From NCBI GenBank assembly GCA_905221605.1, contig CAJNDS010000680.1:878704-920542 (forward strand): a stretch of 41,839 nucleotides of DNA, written 5' to 3'. Below the pieces are notes generated by a model. It searched no databases, was not told the DNA's origin, and worked only from the letters and a program-made list of their open reading frames with translations. Below are positions 18,813 through 31,245 of this stretch, piece by piece (the stretch's first letter is position 1; each line of letters begins with the position of its first letter). The DNA comes from Symbiodinium natans. Its lineage: Eukaryota > Sar > Dinophyceae > Suessiales > Symbiodiniaceae. The translations under genes and the position numbers were made by a program.

Positions 18813-21800
18813 GCCCTGTAGTTTCAGTACTGCTGGGGGGTTGTCCCGATGATGTGCTGGTTCACAGTGCGGTCGCGCTCAGTTGCTCAGACTCAGAGAC
18901 AGCGCCGTGTAATCATGAGAATAATACTTTTTGATATAAGAATAGCACATGTGTAAATATGTATATATTCATGATTCTCGCTACAATTTCTTTAGGACTA
19001 TACTATTTCATACTGTGTTATATAGTAGTAGCAAAGAGAGAGCTTGGCTTGTCCTTTGCTAAGTTCTCGGGGCGACGGTTTGACCGGTGACGCGCCCTAT
19101 GTCTCATGACGACGACTGGGAATGAAGTGAACTACTTCACATAGGCCGAAAACATCCGTGTCTGTTGGTGCGCTGACACGGCAGGGGAAAGATTTCATCC
19201 AACCCCTTCAGCCTTCTTCAGTCTTGTGAGAAGAAGAGATCGGCAGAGAACAGAAAGACAGAAGAGAGAGGAGCAAATGTCGAACGTCAGCATAGCCGAC
19301 AGAACGAAAGAAGAGAAAATGTACAGGAACCAAGAATAGACGATACGACATACCTGGGCAAATAAGAGAAGGCACAAAGACCGAAGGTTTTCGTTTTGGC
19401 ACTGACCCCACCAAGCCAGGTTACGAAAGCCAACCCCCTTGGAGCCTTCTTTCCTGGGTCAACATGAGATTGCGGGACTGGAGGTGGGGGTTTGAGGCAA
19501 CGAAAGCTAGCCCCTTAGAGATTTGCATCGTTGTGGTTTACAAAGTCTCTTGGTGAGTCACAGATGGCCTGATGGCCTAGCCTTCTCTGCTTGGCGTATC
19601 AAATTTAAAGGTATGTGAAGAAGGTTCCTCAGTGTTGTAACCGGTTGCCCAAGTTCGGATGTAGCCGTCGCTTGAAAAGAGCTTTATTGTAAGAGGCAGG
19701 GCGCCCATCCACCAGGCAACAACAAGTCTCGCAAACGTATGCCTCGGACGGCGTTGGGGGGGGCTCAAAGGCATGCCAGACCGAGCCGAATTCTTCGGGG
19801 CCACATGTTGCACTGGGAAGGGTTGCCGAGCTCGTCGCATGCCCAATCATGGTCGTGAAGAGCTGCAGCTGAGGTCAAGGAAGTGAAGCGACTGATCCTA
19901 CAGAGGCTTCTGCGTGGGCGATCGCATGCATTGGCAATCTTCCAGCACTGGAACCAGGCACTGGCCAACTAGCCCGAATCTGATTCCAGCCACGCAAGTC
20001 GAGAGGACCCAGTCATGTGTTGATAATGACTGAAGTCCAAGTTGATGCGGGCACTACTTGCAGGATCCGCCTCTTTGCAGCAGGCCACTCGGTTGAAGAA
20101 GAGGGCAGGGGACCTGTAGTGCGTCTGCTCAACACCTTGCTGTTGCATTGCTGTTGATCCACCTAAGGAAAGGAGCTGGGAGGGAAAGGCACGGATGACA
20201 GCAAGAGCTTGAAGGATGCAAATATTTTGCTTAGCGCGCTGCCCCAGCTTTTGGAAGAATACCGAGCCCTACGTGGCTCACGTTGCTCAGAGAGTCATTC
20301 AGAGTCCAAACTCAGGCAAGAATGGGCCTACCCCGGTCCATGTTATGGCAGCTTGACCCTCGGCGCACTTCACACGGAAGGCTGCACCAGGCTGCTTCAA
20401 GCCTACTGCGCTTAACGGGCCGCTCAAGATGCTAGCACTAGGGTGCTCTGTGCTTAGGTCCAGAAGGACGTCAGCGCAGAGAAGCCCGCGACGACCACCG
20501 AACACTCATCCAAGTCCACTACACAGCACGGGCCCAAAACGTGGAACCAGAGCAGATAAGATTGAATTCTCAGCAACTTGGATCTTGGGTCCGGGCTCGT
20601 TTGCCCGCACATTTTGCCCAGGTTTACTTTATGCTGAGCCGTTCTACAATGCGGTAGGCGTTTGAGAAACATCCATCGTCCATGCTGCTGCAGAAACCAG
20701 TGCATCCATCGGACAGAGCACCAACCTCCGGTTTTTAGCATTTTGAAGAAAACATAACTCACCCCCAACAATGTGTTCCCATGCAGCCAACCACCATTTC
20801 GTACCGTAAATTCCATGCTTGTCCCGCTTCTTAAATTCAAGTACTGAGACAAATCTGTGCTCTAAAATTCTACATGGCGCAGAAACCTCGGGGTTTTTGC
20901 ATGTTTTAGAAAATTTGAACACTCACTCCGAACAGCGTGTTTCTCGTGCAGCCAGCCATGCTTTCCAGTTCAAAGCAAACGAGTCCGATGGACCCTGGAT
21001 TCGTGCAAGTCGTACCGTAGGCCTTAGGTATGAGCTGCGTCAAATCTAAGGTGCCACTGTGTCCTGCTCTGAGTCCAGCACGCCGATCTGCTGCAGCTTG
21101 GCCTCAGAGGCCACAGGCCCAGGCATCCTGTTACCACAGATGTCGATCCACATCGCGAAGCATGCATCAGGTCGTCAGAGCAGCGGGACAGCTATGATTG
21201 CTGATGACCACGACGATTGTGGCTGCCCAGAATGTTTAAGAGATGACAAGGCATCATAGCTAGCTATCTGGAGATGTCCGGTTTGCTTGTCGTGGAAGAT
21301 TCCCTTTTCTGGGCAGCCGATGAGGAGGAACGAATTTGCTGCTACGCATCGACTTTCTTGTGTGATCCTATATGTCTTGCCGCCTTGTAGCATTGCGTTC
21401 TTCGCTCCCCGCATTTCAACTGGGTCATGCCGAACATCGGCGGCTTTACGTCTGGCATGCTTGGGTGCATCAGGTCCACTGCACAGGCACAGCCAGAGTT
21501 AGGCAAATGTCATGCTTCCAGTGCATCAAGTTTTCCCCTGAGATTGTGGAAACGAGATGATGCCGAGGGGTTGGGAACATATTCTTTCCTCTTTTGAAAG
21601 TGCAGCGTTTGTTACGGCATTCTGGTGCCAGAAAGATTGTTCAGCTTTCGAGTATGTTGGGCAGCTAAGAAATCTGAGCAGACCACTTGACACCAGCAGC
21701 CAACGCTTCCACGGGCCTTGCGCTTCAATCCTCAAACGGTCGTTCAAGACAGCACTGATTTGGATCCATGTCAGGGAACGTAGGCCGCCATGGTCGCTTG

Positions 21801-22820
21801 AGAACCATGGTGCTTGAGGCTAAGGCTAAGGCCTGCAGCACTTTCTGCAGCTTGCTAGGGTCCCTGGCACACAAGTGCTCGCTCGCCAGATAGGCCCCGT
21901 GCTGTATCGCTCAAAAGGGCATCAGCACGTGCAAGGCCTGTCAAAGAAGTCGTACGCAACATCGACAATCCTGCATCAGAAAAGTGGACGCAATGCATCC
22001 TGCAATGGCAGACCCGTACATCATGCCTCGACATTCAATGAACACCGTAGATGTGTCGATCAGCTTCCTTTCTTAGCAGTTCTTTCACGTATGACAACGC
22101 CATCATGTGGCTACCGGCTAAAACCTTCACCTCTGACCCTCGACCTTAAGCCAGGCGCTATTGACATTTAGATCATGCCATCCTGCCGTTGCGATGGGTG
22201 TCTATGATCTTCTGCTGCCTCGTGATGTCGTAGCGCACGTGCGGTCCTGCAGTTTCTGCAAGCCACGGCGGGGCCCAGCAGCGCCCGCAGAAAGAGCACA
22301 TGTTGATTGCAATTGGCTTCGAGACAAAGTACAATGCCGGCAAGGACGAAGGCGCAGCCACGCCGGTTCCAACTCTACCTTGTCAGGTTAGCAGGTTTTC
22401 TCACGTTGGTCCTGATGGTCATGGTCACCTGCATTCACACTGCCGATGGCCCAGTGTGAGGCGCCACAATGTCAGAAAGCCACAAGCAGCCTTTTTGCTT
22501 GAACAGAGCCTGGACCACTGAGGTCAACATGATAGATCAAGGCTCCTTTCAGCCGTCATCCAGAGAAGGGGAGGCCACCGTGCACTCAGAGGCTTACGCC
22601 AAGAGTTGGGAAGACAGCAACCATAGTCAACATCGACTGGAGAAGTGGGCGGAAGAAGAGCTGAGTCCACCGACCTTTCAACCTTCAAGTACAGTAAAGG
22701 ACGCAGCTGACTGAAAGTAGAAGGCGATGCTGTCAGGTTCAGAAGGGTTGAGTCAGTAGGCTGGTTCACTTCATTTCCCAGCCTGCGCAGGAGCCTGAGA
22801 TCTTTGAGACGACTTCTCCC
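18813..22820. other. Four kilobases without a recognisable gene
   Basis: I find no known domain on either strand. One weak + strand candidate is 20,209-20,415, which reads KDANILLSALPQLLEEYRAL and continues to a stop, but it has no clear neighbours to splice to. Positions 22,544-22,714 hold an open + frame (FQPSSREGEATVHSEAYAKS...) just upstream of the glycosyltransferase gene that might be a 5' exon of it. The rest reads like intergenic or intronic DNA. Confidence 0.35.
20723..20966. repeat. Diverged direct repeat of about 80 bases
   Basis: The segment starting AACCTCCGGTTTTTAGCA at 20,723 reappears in altered form starting AACCTCGGGGTTTTTGCA at 20,884. Both continue through TTTT-GAA-AA, a CACTC/CTCAC stretch, GTGTT and TGCAGCCA. 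Spacing is about 161 bases. The copies are clearly related but differ by many substitutions and small indels. They may be remnants of a duplicated element. Confidence 0.6.
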
Positions 22821-22823
22821 CAG

Positions 22824-25246
22824 GTACCCAAGACGACATCCCGAAAAGCGCCGCATGTTGTTCCAGCAGCATCGACAAAGGTGACGAAGGTTAAGAACAT
22901 GGGGTCCCCGGATCGCCCCTCGGCTTGCAAATGCAACCAAAGCATGCCGAAGCAAACCCTCACCGCTAGCTTGCGGTTTTTTTGCTTCGGGAGATGTTGT
23001 GCTACACATGCTACACGCAACTCCGCAATTCCGCGTCAAGCAAAGCAAAGGAGTCCACATCTGCTTCTGCAGCGATGACGCGGACTTGCGGCCCTTGGCA
23101 GTGGCGATTAACTCGACGATGCAATATGCAAGCAGACCTTTGGCCCCATTGGTTCAAATCGCGACAAGAAGCAAACAAGACTTCTCTTGTTTGAGAGCTG
23201 CAGCGGGGCCTGAACCTGAGGATCTGAGCAGCTGACTTTCCATGTGGTTACAGCTGAAGAGAAGGTTGCAACAGTGGAGCGGGCACTGATTGAAATTTTG
23301 CCGCCGTTGCAAGCACAGCTAGTCATGCACAGCAACGCAACGCTGCAAGCACACATCAAGAGCCCCTTGACTTCATGGTCCAGGCATGTTCACCCAGCTA
23401 CATGTTCTCCCCACACAGTCTTGCGCAAGGCTTGATCAGCTATCGCAAAAGCTCTGGGGCAAGGAAGGGCTTGGCAAGTCCGTTCAACTTCGCTCCGTTC
23501 TATTTGGAGGAGAGTTGTGTCAGGGGAAGGGGGGTGAGGCATGTGCAGATGCCCACAGACAAGGAGTTCTTGGCTTCGTGGGCTGGAACTGCAGTTCCTA
23601 ACAGGCACGTGGCCCGCAAGCCTCTAGACAGTTTCCCCACCACCTGGGACCATGAGGCTCAACACTGCATGATCCTGGATATGGGCTAACGCCGCTTCCG
23701 CCCACCCCGAAAAACCAGACACAGAGCAGCAGGGCAAGCAAGCAGAGCATCATGCATGAGTGCAAGGGGGGGGGGGGGGGGGGGGGGGGGCTTGTCGGGC
23801 TTGTGGGGGAGAGGGTGTCACGGCTGGATTTGTGGGGGATAAGGGTTTCGGCAAGAGGGGTAGCGTGCCGCGCCATCAGGAAAAACGAAGGATCGGAGAA
23901 GGGTTGGGTGGGGCAGGTGAAAAAGGGGGGGAGGGGGGTGTCAGGGGTGTGGGTCGAGGGTACTAGTGGGGGCTTTGCGGGGGAAAGGGGGTAGGGGGGG
24001 GAGGAAGGGGGTCTTCTTGCGGTCTGGGTATCGGTGTATCGGGGCTGTGGGGGTATGGGTAGGGGATGGGTAGGTTGGGGTGGGAGGGGGCGAGGGGGAA
24101 GAATGTGCGGAGAGCGTTGGGGTGGGGGGCGCAGGTGGGCTTATTCTGCTGACAAGACTTTCGACGGCAGTGCGTGGTTCTTTCCAACTCGAGAGAAACA
24201 TGTCGTGAACACTGCAGTGAGCAGCGGAGCTGGCCGCACCCGAGCCTGGCTCCCCACCTAGGACTTGCAAAGATTTGGTCCGTTTTGCTGTGAACCTGCC
24301 CGCCCTAGTTCTGTATAGGACCTCAAGACCAACCTCTGAGCTCCCTGATTGTGCAGGCTGGTGTACATGGACTCGGACGTCGTTCTTCAAGCTGACGTCA
24401 CCCTATTGGCCAAGCTTGACATGGGAGGATATCCAGTGGCAGCCGTAGAGGACTGCTCGCAGCATTTCGCTCCATGGCGGCAGGAGCTGTCCTTTGATGA
24501 ACTTTTGGCCCCGCGAAATGCTCAGACCAACACAACTAAGGATTTGTACATAGATTTCGACGACACTCGGCTGCTAGCAAGGATGTGCTCAAGAAATAAG
24601 TTAGCTGACAGGGTCTGACAGGTAATTACTTGTGCCCGTTGCATTGGCCAATGCTGGTGGGCCCCTGTGATAAACGCCGGTGGCCTGAGGAGCTGTCTGA
24701 TCTTGGTCTCAAGCGCGCAGGTGATGTCCTCAGGAACACTCCGGGAATGGATGCTTTGAGTTGAAGTGAAGCCACTTCAGGTCTGGAACCTGCCGAATGC
24801 GTATTCAACCGTGGGGTGTTCGTCATGGACGTTCAGAGGTGGAAGAAGCTGCAAATCACCCAGGAGATCGAACGCTGGATGGCTCGATATCGTGAAGCAA
24901 AGAAGGATAGGAACGGAATCCACTTTTCATAAGCAGAGTCTGTTCTCTAGATGCAGTGAAAGCGATTGTCTCAAGCGCGTCTTGGAGGACTTGTACAAGT
25001 TTGGGCTATCACAACCTCCTTGGCTTCTTGCTCTACACGACAGATACAGCCATCTGAGTGCCAGGACTAAAAGAGCATGATGTTGCACAATGCTGTCAAA
25101 ATCAAATATGAACATGTGTGCGCGTGTGCCTGTGCGATCTCGGAAGCTTAGGTGAGAAGTGGAATTGTCGCGGTCTTGGCCGCGAAACCTTGTCTCTGAA
25201 GGACGGATGTGCCCTCTATGTAGAGATGCGCGCCACATGTGGTGAG

Positions 25247-25290
<44 letters not shown>

Positions 25291-26177
25291 GCCGATCCAC
25301 TCCCAATGCTTCGGATACCCCGTACACTCCTTCATCTTGTCTGGCTTAAAGGTGCAGAAACAAGGCAAGCATTGATGATGTTCACCGTTTCTCAGGTTCT
25401 TCAGATCATGTTGCAAGGTGAATTTAGGCCGACCTAGAGAATCGACAAGCGCGAAGAGCAGGACAGCATCGTATGAGTTCTACTTTCCGCGTCCCAACCT
25501 TCGGGCAGCAGCATGCCAAGCCAAAAAGCATACGCGCATTACAGCATGTGTACTGTCGTCAATTTGTGGCTTTTGTCCCTGGTTTCCGTTTAGCTTGAAG
25601 CAAGAAATAGGGACACTGGACCGCAAAACACTGTTGAGTACTGCCCCTATAATCTGGGCCTGGGTACCAATGAAGTGCAGCACTGCCCCTGAAAACGCTT
25701 AACTCCAGGCACATATACATATGTAATATGGTTGTACTAGTTTTGATTTCTTTGCCCGCCTATTTATTATAGAGTATGGACATGTAGAAATCTGGAAATA
25801 TTGAAGACTTTCTGAAGGAACTCAAGGAGCTCAAGGCCGACCTGAAGATGGATTTCAAGGCTCTGCAGAAGGCCGGGGAACCCCCGTTGTTTCCCGCATT
25901 GCATGAGAGGCTGATCACTAGCCGCAGAAGTAAGAGAGCTGAGTTTGTTGCATGAAGCATTTCCTGAGGCAGGATTGCGCCCTGCTGGCGATCAGGTGCA
26001 GCCGTACCTCGCGCCGCCCACACAAACGTCGGATTTGAGGCTTGCACTGCGTTGCGCTCTGCGCTGTCGGGGCTGAGGTCATGCTCAGCCGACGCCAAGC
26101 TGCTACATTTCAATGGAAAGCTAAAGCCGTGGCAGGCTGACAAATGGGCGGGAAGCTCAAGATCCGTGATGCAGTGA
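22824..26177 (+). CDS. Family 8 glycosyltransferase (GT8), multi-exon
   Basis: Retaining glycosyltransferase that uses a nucleotide sugar, probably in the secretory pathway. Exons in order: Pro/Thr/Lys-rich linker (22,824-22,895); VHICFCSDDADLRPLAVAIN (about 23,030-23,150), the nucleotide-binding start of the fold; TFHVVTAEEKVATVERAL (23,232-23,361); SSGARKGLASPFNFAPFYL (23,430-23,515); LVYMDSDVVLQADV (24,357-24,600) with the DxD metal-binding motif; AECVFNRGVFVMDVQRWKKL (24,781-24,905); DLYKFGLSQPPWLLALHDRY (24,988-25,064); VNLGRPR (from 25,418); FLKELKELKADLKMDFKAL (25,788-25,929); and the last exon (25,996-26,177) with LLHFNGKLKPW, the family's C-terminal motif. The last two exons join in phase over a 66-base GT-AG intron. 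Key motifs are all intact. No signal anchor was located, so the 5' end is incomplete. Confidence 0.88.
23766..24145 (+). repeat. G-rich tract with 25-base poly-G in a GT8 intron
   Basis: A run of 25 G at 23,766-23,790 is followed by about 350 bases that are almost free of C on the + strand and full of GGGG and GGGTGGGG words. It lies in the roughly 840-base intron between the exon ending FNFAPFYL and the DxD exon. In the pre-mRNA the G-rich strand is the transcribed sense, so G-quadruplexes in RNA as well as DNA are possible. Open frames over it are composition artefacts. Confidence 0.85.
25254..25287 (+). repeat. (TA)n microsatellite in a GT8 intron
   Basis: About 17 TA dinucleotides lie in the intron between the exon ending near 25,064 and the VNLGRPR exon at 25,418. 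Confidence 0.9.
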
Positions 26178-28339
26178 GATGTGATGAAGGTGGCATCAGA
26201 GACTAGAGCTGAATCGACAAGGCTTCCAGGCAGCGTGCGCCAATTTGCCTGGTGCATGGCCAGACTCTTCCCCAACTACAACGGAAGGAGGTCTCTGGCA
26301 AGACATTTGTTCGATGCGCAGACTTGTGGCCAGAGGCTTGATCTATTCTGCAGCATCGGAATGTGAGAACATGCCTTCTGCCGAAAGTTCAAAGCTTGCT
26401 GGGCTGCCCGAGGTCATACTTCTTGTCGCCAGAGGCCGAGAACCTCCTAGTCCGGGCTGCGGCCGCAAAATAGGGCAAGTTCTTTACGACGCAGGTGAAC
26501 ACGAATGCATCAAGCCTTTCGAGGGCAGTCTGCCAGAGGGCAGTTTGGGCGGAGGAATGCCGCAGCATGGAGAAGCACACTGCTGGAGAACGTGAATGTA
26601 ATGGGATGAACATCTCAAAGGCTGACACCTTCAAGGTTGTTCCGTGGCGCAGCTTCAGGATGGTTGCACGTGGGGCTTCCTGAATGACTCGAACTCATCC
26701 GCTGCAAAGACAGATGGCCCCAGAAGCTGCAAAAGGGCTGCGTTCGCGACGAACACTGTTGGCACAGAGGATGCATGACAGCCATACGCGGATGTGTGAC
26801 AAGGCTCTCAAGATTTCATGTCGGCATGTAGCAAGCACTTGTGGGAAGCTGTGGTACCATGATCTTTGCGCCCCCTACGAAACATGAGTCGGAGTCCTTT
26901 AGCATAGAACATCTGACAGTAGGTGCACATGCTCTAGTTGCCACAAGCACATGGATGTCTTTGGATGCCCGAGCCTCCTCAACCGATCACGGAGGCCCGG
27001 CAAATGGATGTACAAAAATCCGAATGCTCCTGAAAAGAGTATCTTTATCCATCTCTTTCGACGATGAACCTCACTGTGTCGCATTGTGCTGCTGTGCAAC
27101 TCTTCTGCTGTCACCAACGATTACAGAGCGTCAAATTCCAGGAGAGCAGGCCTCCAGTGTCTCGGCACGGTCCCCTGCGTTCCCGGCTGATGCATCTCAC
27201 ATCTTTTGTTGAATGGCGTGAACCGAGGGTCCTTCTGATGGACGGGTTCCACCAGAGGCTTCGCCGTCCCACACGGAGCTCGTGCTACTGGCAAGAAAAG
27301 TAGTGGCCGCTTCGCAGAATTCAATGCTCTTTACAGGCTTAGTGACCATCTAGAAAGCACCTGGCCTAACCCCAGGAAAGCAGTCCCTGAGTTCACAAGC
27401 GATCTGCAGCAGCCAAGGCAGATGTGGTTGGCCGAGTTTCAAGTACCTTGCAGGCACGGCACGGAGGGTGTCTGTATGTGTGTGTGTGTGGGTGGCAGAT
27501 GAGTTGAGGAGGAGGAGGAGGAAGGAGTGACATCTCAAGCACTTGGAAACTTTAACTGGAGCCTTCCGAAAGTTTCAGCCTGGCTCTTAGGGCAGCCCTT
27601 CCAAGATTTCGAAAAATCATTCCTCCGTTCAAGAACCCTGAGACAAGCTGGGCTTCCAAACTGCATGAGTCCCCCCTACCCAAGCCTGAATGAAATAAGA
27701 GAGTTGCATACAAAAAGCACAACAAAAGCTTTTCGAGGCACAGGTGCCAGCTGGAAATGCCGCAACTGCGATGCGTGGTAAGTTGGTTGCACATAAGGGC
27801 AGCATGTTGCCCATGAAAAGCCGCTGGAAAGCACTTGCACAGTCAGGTGGCACCTGGCACGCAACTTCCGCACGGGGTGGAGCTGTGACCTCGAGTATGA
27901 TGGGGAGTGTGCTTGGTATTCGGACCCCTTTATTATGCCGGATCTGTCAATTTGCTTTGGCCTGTGACCCAGAATACTTGTAGAAAAGCAGCGCGCGCCA
28001 ACCAGGCCACTCGACCTCGGCTTCGGATGCACAGTCCGGCTCGGACTTTTGAACCTGTGCTGCGGACAAGGCCTGAACTGTTTAGCGTCGCAGTCTTGTT
28101 TTGCACAAGGTTGCAGGAGCACATGCATCAAGGCTGCTCTTGGGATCTTCCCGATACTGTCCTGAGATTCGTTGCAACAGAGTGATATCTTGCAAACTTT
28201 TCGCCTTGAGGGGCGATGGCCACACGGCTCAAGCATCCAGAGGTTGGTAGCCGTTGGTAGCCTGAAAAAAGCAGGAGGTCCTTGAGGAGTGGCAGGTGCG
28301 GCACTTCGACCGTTTGACCTGTCTGAGCTCGGGCCTCAC
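26178..28339. other. Spacer between the GT8 and SLC13 genes
   Basis: No identified gene. The best + strand candidate is 27,527-27,781, which ends GTGASWKCRNCDAW; the W-x-C-x2-C pattern resembles the first half of a RanBP2-type zinc finger, but the second Cys pair is not visible. A run of GT and GGA repeats lies at about 27,470-27,530. Several open frames at 26,180-26,700 and 26,840-27,300 lack motifs. Any 5' exons of the permease would lie toward the right end. Confidence 0.3.
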
Positions 28340-31245
28340 ATGATGCAGGAACACGAAATGCACGAGGTGATGACGTGGCAAGCTTGGACCGTCCTGGGCA
28401 TGATCGTGGCGACCTTAGTGCTTCTGTTCCTGGAGCTTGGTTCTCCTGAGCAGATCATGTTGGGTACTTTGGTGGTCCTGTGGAATCTGGGCATTGTCTC
28501 AACGACAGATGCACTCGGTGGCTTCTCAAACACGGGCCTCATTTCTATCGGTTCCCTTTTCATTGTCATGCAAGCAGTCGACAAATCCAGAGTCGTGGAC
28601 TACGCTGCCCGTCGGCTCCTGGGCGGCGCACAGATTTCAGACAGAGTGGTGTTGATGCGGATTTGCTTCCTCGTGTTCGCATTGTCCGGATTCTGCAACA
28701 ACACTCCCTTGGTGGTACTTTTCATGCCGATTGTTCGAGACTGGGCACGGACCCATCAGAGGGCGCCATCCACATTTCTCATCCCTCTCAGCTACTCCTC
28801 AATCATGGGTGGGATGCTGACAACGATTGGAACCAGCACGAATTTGCTGGTGAATGGGCTGCTGGAGAAGGATGGCTACAAACCCTTTGGCTTCTTCGAA
28901 CCCGGCATCGTGGGGCTGCCCATGGGCATCCTAAGCTTCATCTTGATCATTCTTCTTGGGCCTCTCGTTCTACCTGACAACAAGGGTGGCCTCTTTCGGG
29001 AAGTTCGAGAGCACGGTGACAATCTGGTCACTGCCCTGGATATCGCCGAGGCCCTCTTCAGCTACTCCTGCCTTGCTATGTGACTCATCCTTGCTCTTGC
29101 CTTGCTCGATGGTCAAAGTACGTAGAAATTGCATCTCAAGAGGGCAGAGCGTCGAGCCCCCGCAGGACTCGCCCTGGGTGGGTCGGCCAGCAGTTGACGT
29201 CCTTATTTCCATGGGGCTACCACCCAGCAGCTTGTTGAAGATCCGGCGTCGGATGTAGCTTGGTCGCAGGCTCTGCAGGAGAGAGGGCGAAAGCTAGGGC
29301 AAAGCCATGCTCCCACCTTGCATTCTCAGGCCGACTGAAAAGACGTCCCCGTTGCATCTGACCGTCGGCTCTGCACAGCCTCGAGAGCTTCCTGCCATTA
29401 GCATAAAGCCCTGCGCAAGCTACAGACTTGTGTGTTGTGTTTGATTTAGTGGGCCAGCAATGCAACATAAGTTTCGATTCGCAAGGCCAAAACAATAACC
29501 AAGGTTGATTTTACCACCGAGCGAAGCATCCACCAGCGATGAACTGGAACAAAGCTTCCAAGTTCGCTTCTTGAACCTGGACATTGAAGCTGCATGCGAG
29601 GGACCAGACATCATGGAGGTGCAGCCAGTGCGCAACACTGACTCTCTTTTCTATGGAATGGCTTTTTGAGTCGTTATTTCTACAGTGGCGGTGGTTTAGG
29701 TGCCTCTGAACCTAAGTAGGCTATGAGAGGAGTGTCGACCGAGGAAGCAGCACAGGGTGGTGACCTCCTCTTGCTTTCTTTGCCCCGGGACCGAGTGGTG
29801 GAGGTGATGTCCAAGCAGGAACGTGGAATTCGCGTGCGCAGTATGCACGCAAGCCAGGCTGCATCCGGACAGTCTGAGTTTGTGGAGCTAGTCTTGAGTG
29901 GCAGTTCACCTCTGCTGGGCCAGCCGATCAGACTCTTGGCAACACCAAGACTCACCTAGCTTGTCTTCCCGTATTGCAGCAGTGTGTTCGCATCTTTCAA
30001 ACCTGATCAGATGCTGGACAGGCAATGCCGCACAAATTGTCAGCGACGCATACAACGCCGGCTTGATCGCCGTTAGATCTCGCTACTGGGGCACAAGCTT
30101 CGCACCCAGCAGCGAGAAGCCGGAGGATGGTTTCGGACACAGCCCATTTCGTAGAACAACTTCTTACTCCAATTCTGCTACCTTCATGGCTGGTGATGTG
30201 ATCCTTGTCTTGGCTGCGACTGGAAACTCTTATCCCAATTCTCATTTCCTGCTTGTTACACGTCTTGGTTCCTTGCCCAAGCCTACCACGTGGTATGATT
30301 TGATCCCTCTCGTGGTGTTTGTTCCTGCACTTGTGCTGACTTCACTGGACATGATCACCATGGTGCAGCTATCGGTGACGCTGTCGTGCATCTTCATCCT
30401 GGGCGGCTGGATCAAGGCCGGCGACATCCGCACGATTGTGGATTGGCAGCTGCTGATCCTGATCGGTTCAGCCCTGGGCGTCGCGCAGGCAATGTCCAAG
30501 TCCGGTCTCGCAGCAGGCATCTCGCGGGGCATCATCGCTACTGGCCTCCCGAATTGGCTGGCGCCGTCGCTCCTCTACCTTATCGTCATGGTTCCCCACT
30601 CAGCTTTCAGATCGCCTTGCGGAGCTGACATGTGCTGACGTCTTGTATCTGTATGTATCTGTCACAACAACGGAAGATCCTGGAAGGGATCTCTTGGCAT
30701 GTTGCTCGAAAAACTGGCTCCTTGCCTTTGAGGTAACAACAGAGATGGTTACGAACAATGCTGCAGCTGCTCTGGGCGTTCCCTTAGCTATCGACCTCGC
30801 GGAGAAGATGGGCCTTTCGTCACCTCACCCCCTGGCCATGCCCTTAGAGGCCTTTAGCCAGGTCCAGAGCATTCCAGGGCAAATGACACAATTGACACAC
30901 CAGTCCCTTTGTGCCCCTTTGTGCGCAGAGCAACTCTTCATCGGTCCGTGTGGCGTCAGGTCATGGTGGTCATGATCGCTGCGTCCACATCTTTTGCCAG
31001 CCCCATTGGGTATGCAACGAATCTCATAGCCCGCAGCCCAAGGTCTCCATGGTAGACGCCAATGCAAACATGCAAAACATGCATGCGAGTGCAGCATCGG
31101 CCTGGTCGAATTGATGCCTGCCACTTAGGTCATGGGACCCGGTGGCTACTCATTCCTTGATTTCTTGAGGTTGGGCAGTGTCTTGGACTTGTTTTGGCTG
31201 ATCGGAGTAAGCTGCCTTCTGCCATGGCTATGGCCTATGAGTTGA
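28340..31245 (+). CDS. SLC13/SAC1-like anion (probably sulfate) permease, multi-exon
   Basis: Multi-pass membrane transporter of the SLC13/divalent anion:sodium symporter group, in the form with cytosolic TrkA-C domains between two membrane halves. Exon 1 (28,340 to about 29,040) has transmembrane segments, the first signature FCNNTPLVVLFMPIV, and GGMLTTIGTSTNLLVNGL. Exon 2 (29,166 to about 29,250; SPWVGRPAVDVLISM) and the exon at about 29,728-29,940 (GGDLLLLSLPRDRVVEVM; VELVLSGSSPLLGQPI) are TrkA-C-like. Exon 30,044-30,590 completes that domain and re-enters the membrane (VDWQLLILIGSALGVAQAM). Then come 30,733 to about 30,835 (TEMVTNNAAAALGVPLAI), 30,960-31,028 (ASTSFASPIGYATNLI) and 31,129-31,245 (GPGGYSFLDFLRLG to TGA). 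The paired NNTP/TNN and GTSTN/GYATN motifs of both inverted halves are intact. A coding-like stretch at 29,515-29,668 is unplaced. Substrate is inferred from the architecture only. The first in-frame ATG is at 28,340; an upstream exon is possible. Confidence 0.88.

Noticed and set aside
25760-26275. 171-codon minus-strand open frame
   Set aside because: Antisense to the last two GT8 exons, which carry the family's C-terminal motif.
28224-28233. GGCTCAAG as a second relict spliced leader near the permease
   Set aside because: Only eight bases match, which is expected by chance in a window of this size.
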